From positions 124,001 to 188,000 of the forward strand of contig NZ_BMCX01000003.1 of assembly GCF_014635485.1 (NCBI RefSeq): a stretch of 64,000 nt of DNA. Reading direction: 5' to 3'. The position numbers were made by a program, and so were the translations under genes. The notes under the pieces were generated by a model that was not told the DNA's origin, ran no database searches, and saw nothing but the letters and a program-made list of their open reading frames with translations. Each line of letters starts with the position of its first letter. Position 1 is the stretch's first letter. Origin of the DNA: Corynebacterium pelargi (GTDB taxonomy: Bacteria > Actinomycetota > Actinomycetes > Mycobacteriales > Mycobacteriaceae). Positions 46,065-55,511 of the stretch are shown piece after piece.

Positions 46065-48658
46065 TAGTAGCGGGCAAGCTCCGCGAGTGAATGGGCCTGC
46101 CGGCCAGGGACCTTTTGAAAGCGTTCCGGCTGGCAGGTCATTATGATCACCTGCTGCTTTTCGGCCATTTTCGCAAGAAGGGCGCTCATGCTGCCGATGC
46201 GGGCAGGATCGCTTGCACCCAAGGGATCATCCAACACCAGGCTGGTGTCTTCTCCCCCGGCGATCATGGCCAAGGCGATGCGAATAAGCACCGCGAGCTG
46301 TTCCCTGGCTCCCACCGAAAGGCGCTCGAGGGCAAGATGGCCATCCTGGGAGCTCCGGGCAGTCACGCTGAGGTTTTGGTCGAACTCAAACTCCACCTCC
46401 GAGCCATACACATAGGGCGCAAGCTGGCTGAGTTTTTGCCCTAGTGGCCGCGCGTAGCGTTCACGAGCCTCGTTCCGGTGGCGCTGCAGCACCTCGTATA
46501 AGAGCTTCACCGCATCGGCATCACGCTGCTCCACTGCGAGGCGCTGGCGCGCGGCCTGCAATGCACGTTCGGCTTGTTGCGCTTGTTCCGCAACACCAGA
46601 TTGAGCATCAATTTCGCTTTGATTGACCTCAATCAGCGCCGTCTTCTTCGCAATATCCTGCTGAATGTTGTGCACTTCAGCCTTGGATTGCTCAAATTCC
46701 GAGGCAAGCTTTTCACCACCGAAAGCATCCACCTGCAACCCGGCTTGCTCAAGGCTGCCCTGCAGCTCTTCGCATGTGGCCACGCGCTGCGAAAGTTGCT
46801 GTTCAAGCTCCTCGGTAGGCTGCTTGCTTTCTGCCTTTTCTACATCCTTAGCTAGACCTTGCACCAAGGCTTGAGCGTGTTCGACTTTGGCTTCAATGCC
46901 ATCAAGTGCACGCTGGGCAGGCCTGCTGCTGAGCGCTTCGCGGCGCTCGACAAGGCCTGTCTCTTCTGCCTGAAGGGCTTGGAGTTCTTCGCCTAAGGCT
47001 TCGCGGTCATCCTCACACTGCTCCGGAATATCCACGCCTTGCAACGCAAGCTCAAGTTCGGCCAGTCGCTGGCTAACCTCGGATTCTTCGCGCTGCCCTA
47101 AAATACCGGCACGTTCAAGCCGCACCTGGTGCAACGCTGTTTCGGCATCCTCGCGCTTAGTGCGCAGCTCTCGAAGCTGCTCAACGTCTTTTGCCGGAGT
47201 ATCTTGCAGCGCTTGCTCTAAGGCTCGTTCTGCTTCCTTGACAGCCTGCGCACTCGCCTCGCTGCCCGCGCCCGGCTCCACCGAAATCTCCACACCGCCA
47301 ATTTCGAGCTCGATGGCTTCGGTAACGGCAAAGCGCTGCTCTTGATCCACGGTGTGCTCTTGGCCGTTGAGCGCAATGTCCGTAGGCGCCTGGGCATTCA
47401 GGCGCAGTTGCGCACTTTGGCTCTCGTTGACGGCTCGAGCACTACGCAGGGCAGCCTGAGCATCGGCCACCGCATCCACCATCGCTTGTGTCACATTTGG
47501 AACCGACTCCAAGCTGAGCTGCTGTTTCTCCAGCTTCTCAAGCTGGGCGCGCTGCTCACGCAGGCGTTGTAATTCCTCGTTTTGCTCAATGAGCCTCAAC
47601 GCGGCACTGCGCTGCTCAATGCTGCTGCTCAAGTGGGCGATCTGCTCACGGCAGGCTTTGAGCGCAGCCGCGACCTCTTCTACCTTGCGCTGCTCTTGTT
47701 GCTGGAGTGCTGCTTTGCCCTTTCGCTCCTCTTCAAGCTCCTGACACTGCAGCTCGTGCTGCTCCAGGGATTGCTTGAGCTCTTTACGCTGCTCAAGTTC
47801 CCGTTTTGCCGCCTCCAATAAGGCTAAAGCGTCCGCATGGCGCTGCTTCAAGGCTTCAAGTTCGTCCTGGGCTTGCTTCATCGAGCGATACTCTTGCTCT
47901 TTTGCCTGAAGCTCTTTTTCTGCTTGTGGCAAGCGCTGCTCTAAGGCGAGGATCTCGGGCTTGGTCTTATCTACCAAATCAACCCTGGCTTCGATCTGCT
48001 TGAACTGATCACTCGCCGTGCTATTCCATTCTTCGGCCTCCTCCACGGCCTTGATCGCCGTCTGCAGTGAACTGCCAGCTTTGGGGCGACCTGTTGCCGT
48101 AAAGGTGGCGCTGTAGCGCTTGCCCAGCTTTGCCAACAGCTCTGTGTCTTCATCAAAAGCATCAGCATCATCATGATTGAGCATCGCCTGCAGCGAAGGA
48201 ATGCCGGCTGCCTTCATATCTGCATCCAGTTTTTCCTGGGACACAAACAATGCCTCGAAAAGCTCAGGATCATTGGCCTCGCCTTTGACCAAGGCTTCGA
48301 GCCGATTGGCGGCTTCCGTCGACGTCCACTGCTGGCCCTTGAGCGGGCCTTCAAGGGCTTTGAGCTCTTCAACAGGCTTTTTTAACCAGCGCTTATGCAG
48401 CAACAGCCGGTGCTGCCCCATGGTCAGCTCAAGGCTAATCTCTGGGCCTTCATCTCGGGCGAGCGGGCGAAACGCCTCGATGTCCTTGCCTTTAGAGGTA
48501 CTTTTGGTAAAAAGCGCGTGGCGGATGAGTTCGATGATCGTTGACTTGCCCGCCTCGTTTTCACCGTCAATGACCACGACGCCTTGGTTGGGAATATCTT
48601 CGAGCTTGAACTCAGCTACTTTGGCTGCGTTATGGATGTGGATCTTATGAAAAATCAT
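46061..48658 (-). CDS. YhaN-like SMC/SbcC-type ATPase
   Basis: 865 aa. N-terminal ATPase half with MIFHKIHIHNAAKVAEFKLED and Walker A VIDGENEAGKSTIIELI near residue 32. A long coiled coil rich in Glu, Gln and Leu (residues about 215-720), interrupted by a globular part, follows. The C-terminal half has the signature LSVGAREQLAVLIRIALAM near residue 795 and Walker B TSLVLDDPLGASD. The gene overlaps the metallophosphoesterase gene by 4 bp, so the pair forms a SbcC/SbcD-like nuclease complex that probably processes DNA ends. It is shorter than SbcC and lacks a clear zinc hook CxxC. Last gene of a four-gene operon. Confidence 0.87.
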   Translation of the reverse strand: MIFHKIHIHNAAKVAEFKLEDIPNQGVVVIDGENEAGKSTIIELIRHALFTKSTSKGKDIEAFRPLARDEGPEISLELTMGQHRLLLHKRWLKKPVEELKALEGPLKGQQWTSTEAANRLEALVKGEANDPELFEALFVSQEKLDADMKAAGIPSLQAMLNHDDADAFDEDTELLAKLGKRYSATFTATGRPKAGSSLQTAIKAVEEAEEWNSTASDQFKQIEARVDLVDKTKPEILALEQRLPQAEKELQAKEQEYRSMKQAQDELEALKQRHADALALLEAAKRELEQRKELKQSLEQHELQCQELEEERKGKAALQQQEQRKVEEVAAALKACREQIAHLSSSIEQRSAALRLIEQNEELQRLREQRAQLEKLEKQQLSLESVPNVTQAMVDAVADAQAALRSARAVNESQSAQLRLNAQAPTDIALNGQEHTVDQEQRFAVTEAIELEIGGVEISVEPGAGSEASAQAVKEAERALEQALQDTPAKDVEQLRELRTKREDAETALHQVRLERAGILGQREESEVSQRLAELELALQGVDIPEQCEDDREALGEELQALQAEETGLVERREALSSRPAQRALDGIEAKVEHAQALVQGLAKDVEKAESKQPTEELEQQLSQRVATCEELQGSLEQAGLQVDAFGGEKLASEFEQSKAEVHNIQQDIAKKTALIEVNQSEIDAQSGVAEQAQQAERALQAARQRLAVEQRDADAVKLLYEVLQRHRNEARERYARPLGQKLSQLAPYVYGSEVEFEFDQNLSVTARSSQDGHLALERLSVGAREQLAVLIRIALAMIAGGEDTSLVLDDPLGASDPARIGSMSALLAKMAEKQQVIIMTCQPERFQKVPGRQAHSLAELARYY

Positions 48659-49791
48659 GATGCATTCCTTCCCAAGCGCAGCAGCAATTTGGCCGCGTCG
48701 CGGGCTGTTTCGTCGTCTCGCTCTTGGAGCTCTTTTAAGGCCTCGCGGGCAAAGCCCGAAAGCCCCAGATTCTCAATCTCGCCTTCTTGGGGTTGGACAA
48801 TCAGATCCATGGTGCGTTCATGGCTATAGAGGCAGGCGAAGGTATTTTCCAGCGTGTGTAGGCGTTCCTCTAACCACTGGGAAGTGCTTAGGTCTACAAC
48901 CCCTTCGAGCGAATAGCGAATCGCGGTGTTGTACTTATCCTCGTATTGCTCAAGTTGGTTGATAAACGCCTCGGCATCTTCAAGAGAATTCACGTTTTGG
49001 TGAATATCGTGGAAGATCCACGTGCCCACCCGGTGGGTGGCAACTGATACCTCGGCTTCTTGTTCGCCGTGTTTTTCCACCTCCACCACCAGGGCGTTTC
49101 CGGAGTTATTCTCGCCGCCGTTGGTGTGTAAGACGTGGTAATCAGTAGGCTCCGGTGATCCGGAGAACCACACTTTGCCACTGGACCCAACTGGCTGTGC
49201 GGAGTGCGTATCGCCTAAGGCCAGATAATCAATAACGCCCTGAGCAATGTTTTTCTCTACAAGATCCAAGGAGATCTGGTCGAGGCGGATCTCATTGCTG
49301 CGGCTTTCTGCCTGGCCGTGGCCAACGGCAATGCGGATATTGCCCGTGGGCTCCAAGGGCTCAATCGCCTCAGCCACGAGGTCACGATCGGAAGATTTCG
49401 CCATATATGGTGCTGCGACAATCTCTACACCGGGTAGCACCTCAAACGCTTGGTTATCCCGGGCAACGATCACATGCTCAATGGCTTCGATATGCGAATA
49501 CATTGAGTCCGCCGTGAGTGGATCGTGGTTGCCTGCCACGAACACCGCGGGCATGCTCAGCTTTTCTAATTCGGCTTTTACCCGGTTAATGGTCTGCAGG
49601 GATAAGGAATTTGCGTCGAAGAAGTCCCCGGCGACCACGATAAATTCGCAGCCTTGGGCTTTTGCCAGTTCATGCACGCGCCTAATGGCCAGAATGCGGT
49701 CTAAAGCAAAGCGAGGGCTTGCTTCTTCACCTAAGCGCCAGCGGCTCATGCCTATCTGGAAATCGGAGGTATGAAGGAATGTTGTTTTCAT
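48655..49791 (-). CDS. YhaO/SbcD-like metallophosphoesterase (DNA nuclease subunit)
   Basis: 378 aa from ATG 49791. A TTG at 49809 with GGAGG 4 nt upstream is an alternative start adding six residues. Calcineurin-like metal-binding motifs: FLHTSDFQIGMSRW (the usual D-x-H is DFQ here), VVAGDFFDANS near residue 52, VFVAGNHDPLTADS near 84, and GHGQAES and GDTHSAQPV further on. Mre11/SbcD-type nuclease partner of the overlapping YhaN ATPase. It lies 19-37 bp after the SWIM protein gene. The C-terminal capping part matches this family in size. Confidence 0.86.
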   Translation of the reverse strand: MKTTFLHTSDFQIGMSRWRLGEEASPRFALDRILAIRRVHELAKAQGCEFIVVAGDFFDANSLSLQTINRVKAELEKLSMPAVFVAGNHDPLTADSMYSHIEAIEHVIVARDNQAFEVLPGVEIVAAPYMAKSSDRDLVAEAIEPLEPTGNIRIAVGHGQAESRSNEIRLDQISLDLVEKNIAQGVIDYLALGDTHSAQPVGSSGKVWFSGSPEPTDYHVLHTNGGENNSGNALVVEVEKHGEQEAEVSVATHRVGTWIFHDIHQNVNSLEDAEAFINQLEQYEDKYNTAIRYSLEGVVDLSTSQWLEERLHTLENTFACLYSHERTMDLIVQPQEGEIENLGLSGFAREALKELQERDDETARDAAKLLLRLGRNAS

Positions 49792-49828
49792 ACCTTTAAC
49801 AGGTAGCAAACAACCTCCGATCGCGGGG

Positions 49829-50617
49829 CTATCTTCCCATCAGATGATCGAACATTTCTTCGAGATCTGCTACTGCGCGGAGTTCTTCCACCGAGGAATA
49901 CGACACTAATCGCATGGCCTTGTAGAGCAATTGCAGGTCTGAATCTTCTAAGGCAGAGGCCGGCTCCGGATCGGGCAAATCTGGCAGCTCGCCACCTTGC
50001 CAAAACGCCTCGGAAGATCCCTGGGATTGCTGCTCGCTATGTTGCTTGGCTTGGCTCAGCACCGCCTGTTCCAACGCCACGATGTTGAGTCCACGCAGCT
50101 CAAATACCTCGGTGGGGTATTTTTGCAGCCGCTGCGCGGCCTCAATGGCCACCGCGATCACGTGCTTACAGGTGTAGTTCGGATCAGGGCAGCTACAGCG
50201 CAAGCGAAGGTCATCTGCGTGTTCTGCAAGCAGCAGTGCCAGCACTTGCGGGCTTAAATCCCCTTCGCGCGCCCGCTTGATGCCTCCGCGCTCTTGCACC
50301 AGAAGCTGAGAAATCTGGGCGATTTCATCGGTGCTGCGGTAGGGAAGGATCAGCGCGACGTCGAAAGGCTCAAGTTGAGAACCAGAAACCTCGGCGAGGA
50401 TCTGACCGTCGCGAAGCTGCAGGTTCATCACCTTGTTCTGGCGAGCATATTCCTGGCCGCGCTGGATGCGACCGTGATCGGCCAACGCAAGGATGAATTG
50501 CTGCAGCATGCCTCCGGCACCGGCGAGGTGGGATTGCACCAATGGTTCTTGGGCAGGCTGCTGGGAACGTGCGCCAAAGTTGGCGTAGATGACGTTGTCT
50601 TTTCTCGCCCTGACCAT
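49829..50617 (-). CDS. SWIM zinc-finger protein
   Basis: 262 aa. A SWIM domain near residues 135-160 shows the CxC-x(n)-CxH metal ligands as LRCSCPDPNYTCKHVIAVAIEAA (CSC then CKH). The N-terminal part is strand-rich (LQLRDGQILAEVSGSQLEPFDV). SWIM proteins pair with SNF2-type helicases across bacteria, and here the ATG directly follows the SNF2 stop (TAG-ATG), which indicates strict coupling. A DNA-binding adaptor of the helicase is likely. Second gene of the operon. Confidence 0.88.
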   Translation of the reverse strand: MVRARKDNVIYANFGARSQQPAQEPLVQSHLAGAGGMLQQFILALADHGRIQRGQEYARQNKVMNLQLRDGQILAEVSGSQLEPFDVALILPYRSTDEIAQISQLLVQERGGIKRAREGDLSPQVLALLLAEHADDLRLRCSCPDPNYTCKHVIAVAIEAAQRLQKYPTEVFELRGLNIVALEQAVLSQAKQHSEQQSQGSSEAFWQGGELPDLPDPEPASALEDSDLQLLYKAMRLVSYSSVEELRAVADLEEMFDHLMGR

Positions 50618-53600
50618 CTATTCCTCCCTGCCTCGAAAGCGCATGAGCTCAATAAGCTGCTCGGGTTCGAGCTCTGTAAGCCAGCCTTCCCCGGCGCCAA
50701 CGACCGCGTTTGCCAGGTGGATCTTGCCAATAATCACATCATTAATGGCTTCTTCGAGTGTGCCTTGGGCAAGCAACTTGTGCACGCGCACATTGCGGCC
50801 TTGTCCAATGCGATAGGCGCGGTCGGTGGCTTGGTTTTCCACTGCCGGGTTCCACCAGCGGTCCATGTGCACCACCACATTAGCTGCGGTGAGGTTTAAG
50901 CCGGTGCCTCCGGCTCGTAGCGAAAGAATCATCACCGGCGGGCCATCGGGCGATTGGAACTGCTCAACCATCCGGTCGCGACCCGCTTTCGACACTCCCC
51001 CGTGCAAAAAGGGGATCGTCTCTCCATAGAACTCCTCTAAGTAGGGCACGAGCATCTCGCCAAAGGTGGTGTACTGGGTAAAGATCAGCGCCTTTTCCTC
51101 AGCCATGCGTGCCTCGGAGAGGATCTCCATGAGTTTTTCCACCTTGCCGGAGCGGTGCCGCCCCCGGTAGGTAATGGCGGAGTGATCGCCCAGGAAGTGG
51201 GCAGGGTGATTGCAGATCTGCTTGATTTTGGTAATCGCCGCTAGCACTTTGCCGCGGTCTTCGATGGAAGAGCCGCCGGAAAGTTGGCCTTCTACCCCAT
51301 GCACGAAGGCCTCGTAGAGCGCGGCCTGTTCTGCGCTGAGGCGCACCGTGATGACTTCTTCGTGCTTCTCAGGTAGATCATCGATGATGCTGGGATCGGA
51401 TTTGAGGCGCCGCAAAATAAAGGGAGCGCTTAAACCGCGAAGCCGCTCGGCTGTCTCATCGTCGTTATAGCGCTCGATGGCCCTTGCAAAGTGGTTGCGG
51501 AAAAAGGAGGCGCTTCCGAGCACACCGGGGTTTGCAAAATCGAGGATGGAATGAAGCTCCGCCAATTTATTCTCAATGGGCGTGCCCGTCAGCGCGATGC
51601 GGTGGTCCGCCGGCAACGCGCGCGCTGAGCGTGAGGCTTTGGTGCTGGCGTTTTTAATTGCCTGTGCCTCGTCGAGCACCACTCTGCCCCAGCGCACCTT
51701 GGCTAAGTCGGTGGCCTCGCGCTGCAACACCCCATAGCTGGTAATCACCACATCAGCTTGCTCTACTGCTTTAAAGAGCGCATCTGCCCTAGGTCGGCTG
51801 GAACCGTGCAGTACCAGTACCTTTATGCTGGGGACAAAGCGATGCGCCTCCTTGGCCCAGTTGCCCACCACCGAGGTAGGTGCTACCACCAGCGTTGGTT
51901 TGCGCGTACCCGCTACATCCTTGGACTGCGCAATTTCAATGGCCTCCAGGCTGAGTAATTGCAGCGTTTTACCAAGCCCCATATCATCAGCGAGCACCGC
52001 ACCAATGCGGTTGCTTGCCATCCAATACAGCCAATCCACGCCACGGCGTTGATATTCGCGCAGTGTGGCATGCACGGTATCGGGCAGCGCGACGCGCTGT
52101 GGGGCCGGTGCTTTCTCACCATCGACAACGCCTAGCAGTTCCTGATACCAGGGGTCCCCTCGGAACTCCACCAGTTGATCCTGCTGCTGCATGGCGATTT
52201 TGCGCAGTTCTTGGATATCTGATGCTTCAAGTCCGGCGTTGGGATTTTGGGCTAGCTCTTCAAGCTCTGCAGCCTCTGCTGCCAATTCCTCCCAATCGGG
52301 ATCCTGGTGCAGCTTGGCCAGCTCGGCTTTCATCCGTGCTTCATCAGCACGCCTGCGCAGCATCCGCTTGGAGTTTTCTTGCAAATCGGTGATGTACTGC
52401 TGGATGCGCGCCACCTGGGCGGTATCGGCAACCACCCACTGGCCGTCGATACGCAAGAGGCCAGACTTGGAGCGCACCAGTTCACGCATCTGTGCCTCGT
52501 CGAGCTCGGTATCGCCTACCGATACTTTCCAGTCATAAGAAACGATCTGCTCAAAGCCGAATTTAGAAATCAGCGGCCCGCCGGCAACACGCACACTGGC
52601 TTTGGCTTGTTCCTTGCGGGCAGTCCACGCCTTTGGCAGCAGCACCGTAATGCCGGCGCGTGAGAGCTTTTCTACGTCGTGTTGCACAAAGCGTGCCAAT
52701 TCATCGGTGGTGATCGCCGAATCCCAATCCCCGACAGTGCTTTGGCTATACACCATGTGCGTGCCCGCCGGCAGCTCTCGGCGGTAGTCCAATACGGGGC
52801 TGAGTTTGAGCATCTTTTGGTACTGCTCGCGCAAAAAGGCCACAACTTCGCGGTCGTGTTCTCGAAGCAGCAATGGTTGCGGGCTATCAACTCCAGAACG
52901 CACCATAATTTTGATCGGCCACAGCGCCAAACCAAGATCGCTGGATTCCTGGGCTTCTTCTTCCGGCTCTTCAATCAGCACCACCAATTCCAGCTTGGAA
53001 TTGAGCACGGAATTGCGCCAATCACCAATGGCATGGAGTAATTGGGGGTTCGCACGGTGGAGGGACTCGGAGCGCAGGAGTGCGCGGCTAAAGGCGTGCC
53101 ACTCGTGCGGGCGTGGGCGCTTGTCTAGATCTTTGAGCAGCGCGTGTGCGATCCAATGGGGCAGGATATCGGCCATATCTTCGGCCACCGTGCTCCCGGC
53201 GTTGCGCACCAGCACCCCAGGGGCCGCGGCGGTCATCTGCGCGATCCAACCCCGCTCATTCAAACCGGTAGCCAAGGTCCATTGAGGCCACCAGCGCTTT
53301 TCTCTAAAGGCTAATTTGATGCTCAGGCGCCCGGCTCGCACAAATTGTTCGAGGCCTTCAAAGCATCGCACCATCCACCACAGATCGGGTGCGATGGTGG
53401 CGCGTTCCTCCTCGCTGGATGCGGTAGAGCGCAAGCCGGCAATAGTGGCAAGTGCCTTGACTGTTTGCTCGGGGGTAAAAGCCACGGTGGGCAACTTGGC
53501 AATATTTACACTTCTGCCCTTGGGCGTCATCAACGTCACGGGGTGAAGGTGCGCGCGCCTTCCTTTGATTAAGGCATAGACAGACGGCGGAAAGGCATCC

Positions 53601-53707
53601 TCTGGCACGGCATCGGCGCTGAGAATTTTATGGCCTTCGACCTGTTCGATCCACAGCATGAGGCCGACGTCATTCGACCACAGTCCGTGCAACAGATACT
53701 CAGGCAT
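50618..53707 (-). CDS. SNF2-family DNA helicase/translocase
   Basis: 1029 aa from ATG 53707 (MPEYLLHGLWSNDVG); the frame extends 32 codons upstream without a matching family start. N-terminal SNF2_N-associated domain (residues 1-480), then the motor: Walker A VLADDMGLGKTLQLLS near residue 560, DEAQ box VVLDEAQAIKN near 660, LTGTPIENKLAEL near 690, and the C-terminal motor with GTGLNLTAANVVVHMDRWWNPAVE and QATDRAYRIGQ near 985. All Swi2/Snf2 motifs are intact. ATP-driven remodelling of DNA-protein complexes is known for the family. First gene of SNF2-SWIM-YhaO-YhaN, with a LexA-like palindrome 46 bp before the ATG. Confidence 0.93.
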   Translation of the reverse strand: MPEYLLHGLWSNDVGLMLWIEQVEGHKILSADAVPEDAFPPSVYALIKGRRAHLHPVTLMTPKGRSVNIAKLPTVAFTPEQTVKALATIAGLRSTASSEEERATIAPDLWWMVRCFEGLEQFVRAGRLSIKLAFREKRWWPQWTLATGLNERGWIAQMTAAAPGVLVRNAGSTVAEDMADILPHWIAHALLKDLDKRPRPHEWHAFSRALLRSESLHRANPQLLHAIGDWRNSVLNSKLELVVLIEEPEEEAQESSDLGLALWPIKIMVRSGVDSPQPLLLREHDREVVAFLREQYQKMLKLSPVLDYRRELPAGTHMVYSQSTVGDWDSAITTDELARFVQHDVEKLSRAGITVLLPKAWTARKEQAKASVRVAGGPLISKFGFEQIVSYDWKVSVGDTELDEAQMRELVRSKSGLLRIDGQWVVADTAQVARIQQYITDLQENSKRMLRRRADEARMKAELAKLHQDPDWEELAAEAAELEELAQNPNAGLEASDIQELRKIAMQQQDQLVEFRGDPWYQELLGVVDGEKAPAPQRVALPDTVHATLREYQRRGVDWLYWMASNRIGAVLADDMGLGKTLQLLSLEAIEIAQSKDVAGTRKPTLVVAPTSVVGNWAKEAHRFVPSIKVLVLHGSSRPRADALFKAVEQADVVITSYGVLQREATDLAKVRWGRVVLDEAQAIKNASTKASRSARALPADHRIALTGTPIENKLAELHSILDFANPGVLGSASFFRNHFARAIERYNDDETAERLRGLSAPFILRRLKSDPSIIDDLPEKHEEVITVRLSAEQAALYEAFVHGVEGQLSGGSSIEDRGKVLAAITKIKQICNHPAHFLGDHSAITYRGRHRSGKVEKLMEILSEARMAEEKALIFTQYTTFGEMLVPYLEEFYGETIPFLHGGVSKAGRDRMVEQFQSPDGPPVMILSLRAGGTGLNLTAANVVVHMDRWWNPAVENQATDRAYRIGQGRNVRVHKLLAQGTLEEAINDVIIGKIHLANAVVGAGEGWLTELEPEQLIELMRFRGREE

Positions 53708-53752
53708 AGGATCAGTTCTACCAGTTGGGTACCGATTCCACCCAAGCAGCAA

Positions 53753-53768
53753 TAGAACAGGCGTTCTA
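53753..53768 (-). promoter_or_regulatory. Perfect 16-bp palindrome of LexA/SOS-box type upstream of the SNF2 operon
   Basis: TAGAAC-AGGC-GTTCTA has perfect 6-bp arms and the GAAC-N4-GTTC core of the Gram-positive/actinobacterial LexA box. C. glutamicum LexA sites have the form T-C-GAA-C/A-A-N2-T-GTTCGA as I recall, so this differs only in the outer C/G pair and one central base. It lies 46 bp upstream of the SNF2 ATG and 100 bp from putP. Confidence 0.55.
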
Positions 53769-53867
53769 CCTTGGTGTTTGTGCGCCTCCCCCACTAATTG
53801 CACCGATCACTGCCTACATGGAAACCTTGGAACGCACCCTCTGTCTATCTCATACCAAGGAGGCGCG

Positions 53868-55445
53868 ATGACGGATACCACGTGGTTTATCATCGCCATC
53901 ATCATCTACATGGGCGTGATGCTCGCCATCGGTTATTGGAGTTTCCAAAACACCGATGAATATGACGATTATGTTCTGGCAGGCCGCGGCTTGAACCCCT
54001 TCGTGGCCGCGCTATCTGCGGGCGCATCGGATATGTCCGGCTGGCTGCTGATGGGCCTGCCCGGCGCGCTCTTCGTCTCAGGCATGTCGGAACTATGGAT
54101 TGCCATTGGTCTACTCATTGGCTGCTGGGCAAACTGGCGCTGGGTGGCACCGCGGCTTCGTTCCTATTCGGAGGTCGCCGGAGATTCCATTACGTTGCCT
54201 TCCTTCTTTGAAAACCGCCTGGCGGATAAATCCCGTGTGCTGCGCGTGGTGAGCTCACTGATCATCATCGTGTTCTTCACCTTCTACGTCTCCTCCGGCA
54301 TGGTCTCTGGCGGACGCTATTTCGAGTCCACCTTCGGTTCCGGCTACCTCGACGGCATGCTGATCGTTGCCGGCATTACCGTTGCCTATACCTTCATTGG
54401 TGGTTTCCTTGCGGTGAGCTACACCGACGCGGTGCAGGGCACCATCATGTTCCTATCGCTGGTCATTGTGCCGGTGATGGCATTGCTGAGCCTGGATGAT
54501 CCCTCAAGCATCTGGACCTGGGCCACCTCCCATGATTACGGCCCTTATACCAGCGGCATTGGCAACCCTGATTACTTCTCCATGTTCAGTGGCGTATCGG
54601 CTGCTGCCATCATCGGCAACCTGGCATGGGGCCTTGGCTATTTCGGCCAGCCCCACATCATCGTTCGCTTCATGGCGCTGCGCTCACCCAGCGATGCGCG
54701 CCAGGGTCGCTATATCGGTATGACGTGGATGCTGCTTTCTATCGTGGGCGCCACCTTTGTGGCGATTATCGGCACCGCCTACTTTGGTCAGAACCCCGAT
54801 GTTGCCGTGGTGGATCGCAATGCGTTCGAGACCATCTTCTTGGATATGGGCCGTGTGCTTTTCCATCCCTTGATCGCCGGCCTGATCCTCACCGCCGTGC
54901 TCGCGGCGATTATGTCCACGATCTCTTCGCAGCTTCTGGTTACATCCACCTCGCTGATCGAGGATCTGTTTAAGATCTTCCGCAAGAATGAGCCCTCCCA
55001 GCGGTTGATGATTTACCTGTCCCGTTCTGCTGTGGTGGCCGTTGCCATCGTCGCTGGGGTGCTGGCGATTAACCCCTCCGCCTCGATCCTGGAGCTCGTG
55101 GGCTTTGCCTGGGCAGGGTTCGGATCGGCCTTCGGCCCGCTGGTGCTGTTGATGCTGTACTGGCGTCGCCTGAGCACCATTGGCGCCATCGCCGGTATGA
55201 GCACCGGCGCGATCGTCTCCTTCGCCTGGGGCATGTCGAGCCTCAGCAGCTCCTTGTATGAGATGGTGCCGGGCTTTATCAGCGGCCTGGTGGTCACCGT
55301 CGTGGTCTCGCTGCTAACAAAGCAGCCGGATCAGAAGGTACTCCAAGAATTCGACGATGCGGTTCGCCTATCCAAGGTTTCGGCCGCCCATCCCGATATG
55401 GATATCGCCCAGGCCAACAACCTCCAGCAGGCAGGCAAGCTCTAA
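53868..55445 (+). CDS. putP: Sodium/proline symporter
   Basis: 525 aa, about 13 transmembrane segments, SSS family. The ATG at 53868 is preceded by AAGGAGG; the longer frame is a shadow. Signature parts: DYVLAGRGLNPFVAALSAGASDMSGWLLMGLPGALF near residue 32 (as SAGASDMSGWLLMGLPG), the sodium-site helix with Ser/Asp, and GLGYFGQPHIIVRFMALRS near 245, typical of PutP. It transports proline with Na+. Divergent from the SNF2 operon; followed by a hairpin terminator that overlaps the next gene's start. Confidence 0.94.
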   Translation: MTDTTWFIIAIIIYMGVMLAIGYWSFQNTDEYDDYVLAGRGLNPFVAALSAGASDMSGWLLMGLPGALFVSGMSELWIAIGLLIGCWANWRWVAPRLRSYSEVAGDSITLPSFFENRLADKSRVLRVVSSLIIIVFFTFYVSSGMVSGGRYFESTFGSGYLDGMLIVAGITVAYTFIGGFLAVSYTDAVQGTIMFLSLVIVPVMALLSLDDPSSIWTWATSHDYGPYTSGIGNPDYFSMFSGVSAAAIIGNLAWGLGYFGQPHIIVRFMALRSPSDARQGRYIGMTWMLLSIVGATFVAIIGTAYFGQNPDVAVVDRNAFETIFLDMGRVLFHPLIAGLILTAVLAAIMSTISSQLLVTSTSLIEDLFKIFRKNEPSQRLMIYLSRSAVVAVAIVAGVLAINPSASILELVGFAWAGFGSAFGPLVLLMLYWRRLSTIGAIAGMSTGAIVSFAWGMSSLSSSLYEMVPGFISGLVVTVVVSLLTKQPDQKVLQEFDDAVRLSKVSAAHPDMDIAQANNLQQAGKL

Positions 55446-55471
55446 TGCGCTAAGGCCGGGAACCCCACGGG

Positions 55472-55511
55472 CGCGTTTTACGTCAAATATTGATGTGAAA
55501 CGCGTCTTTTT
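55472..55511 (+). terminator. Rho-independent terminator of putP overlapping the next start
   Basis: 15-bp arms (55472-55486 and 55490-55504, two G-U pairs, 3-nt loop) followed by TCTTTTT. It lies 26 bp after putP. The right arm and T-run form the first codons of the secreted nuclease gene (GTG 55495). Confidence 0.75.
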
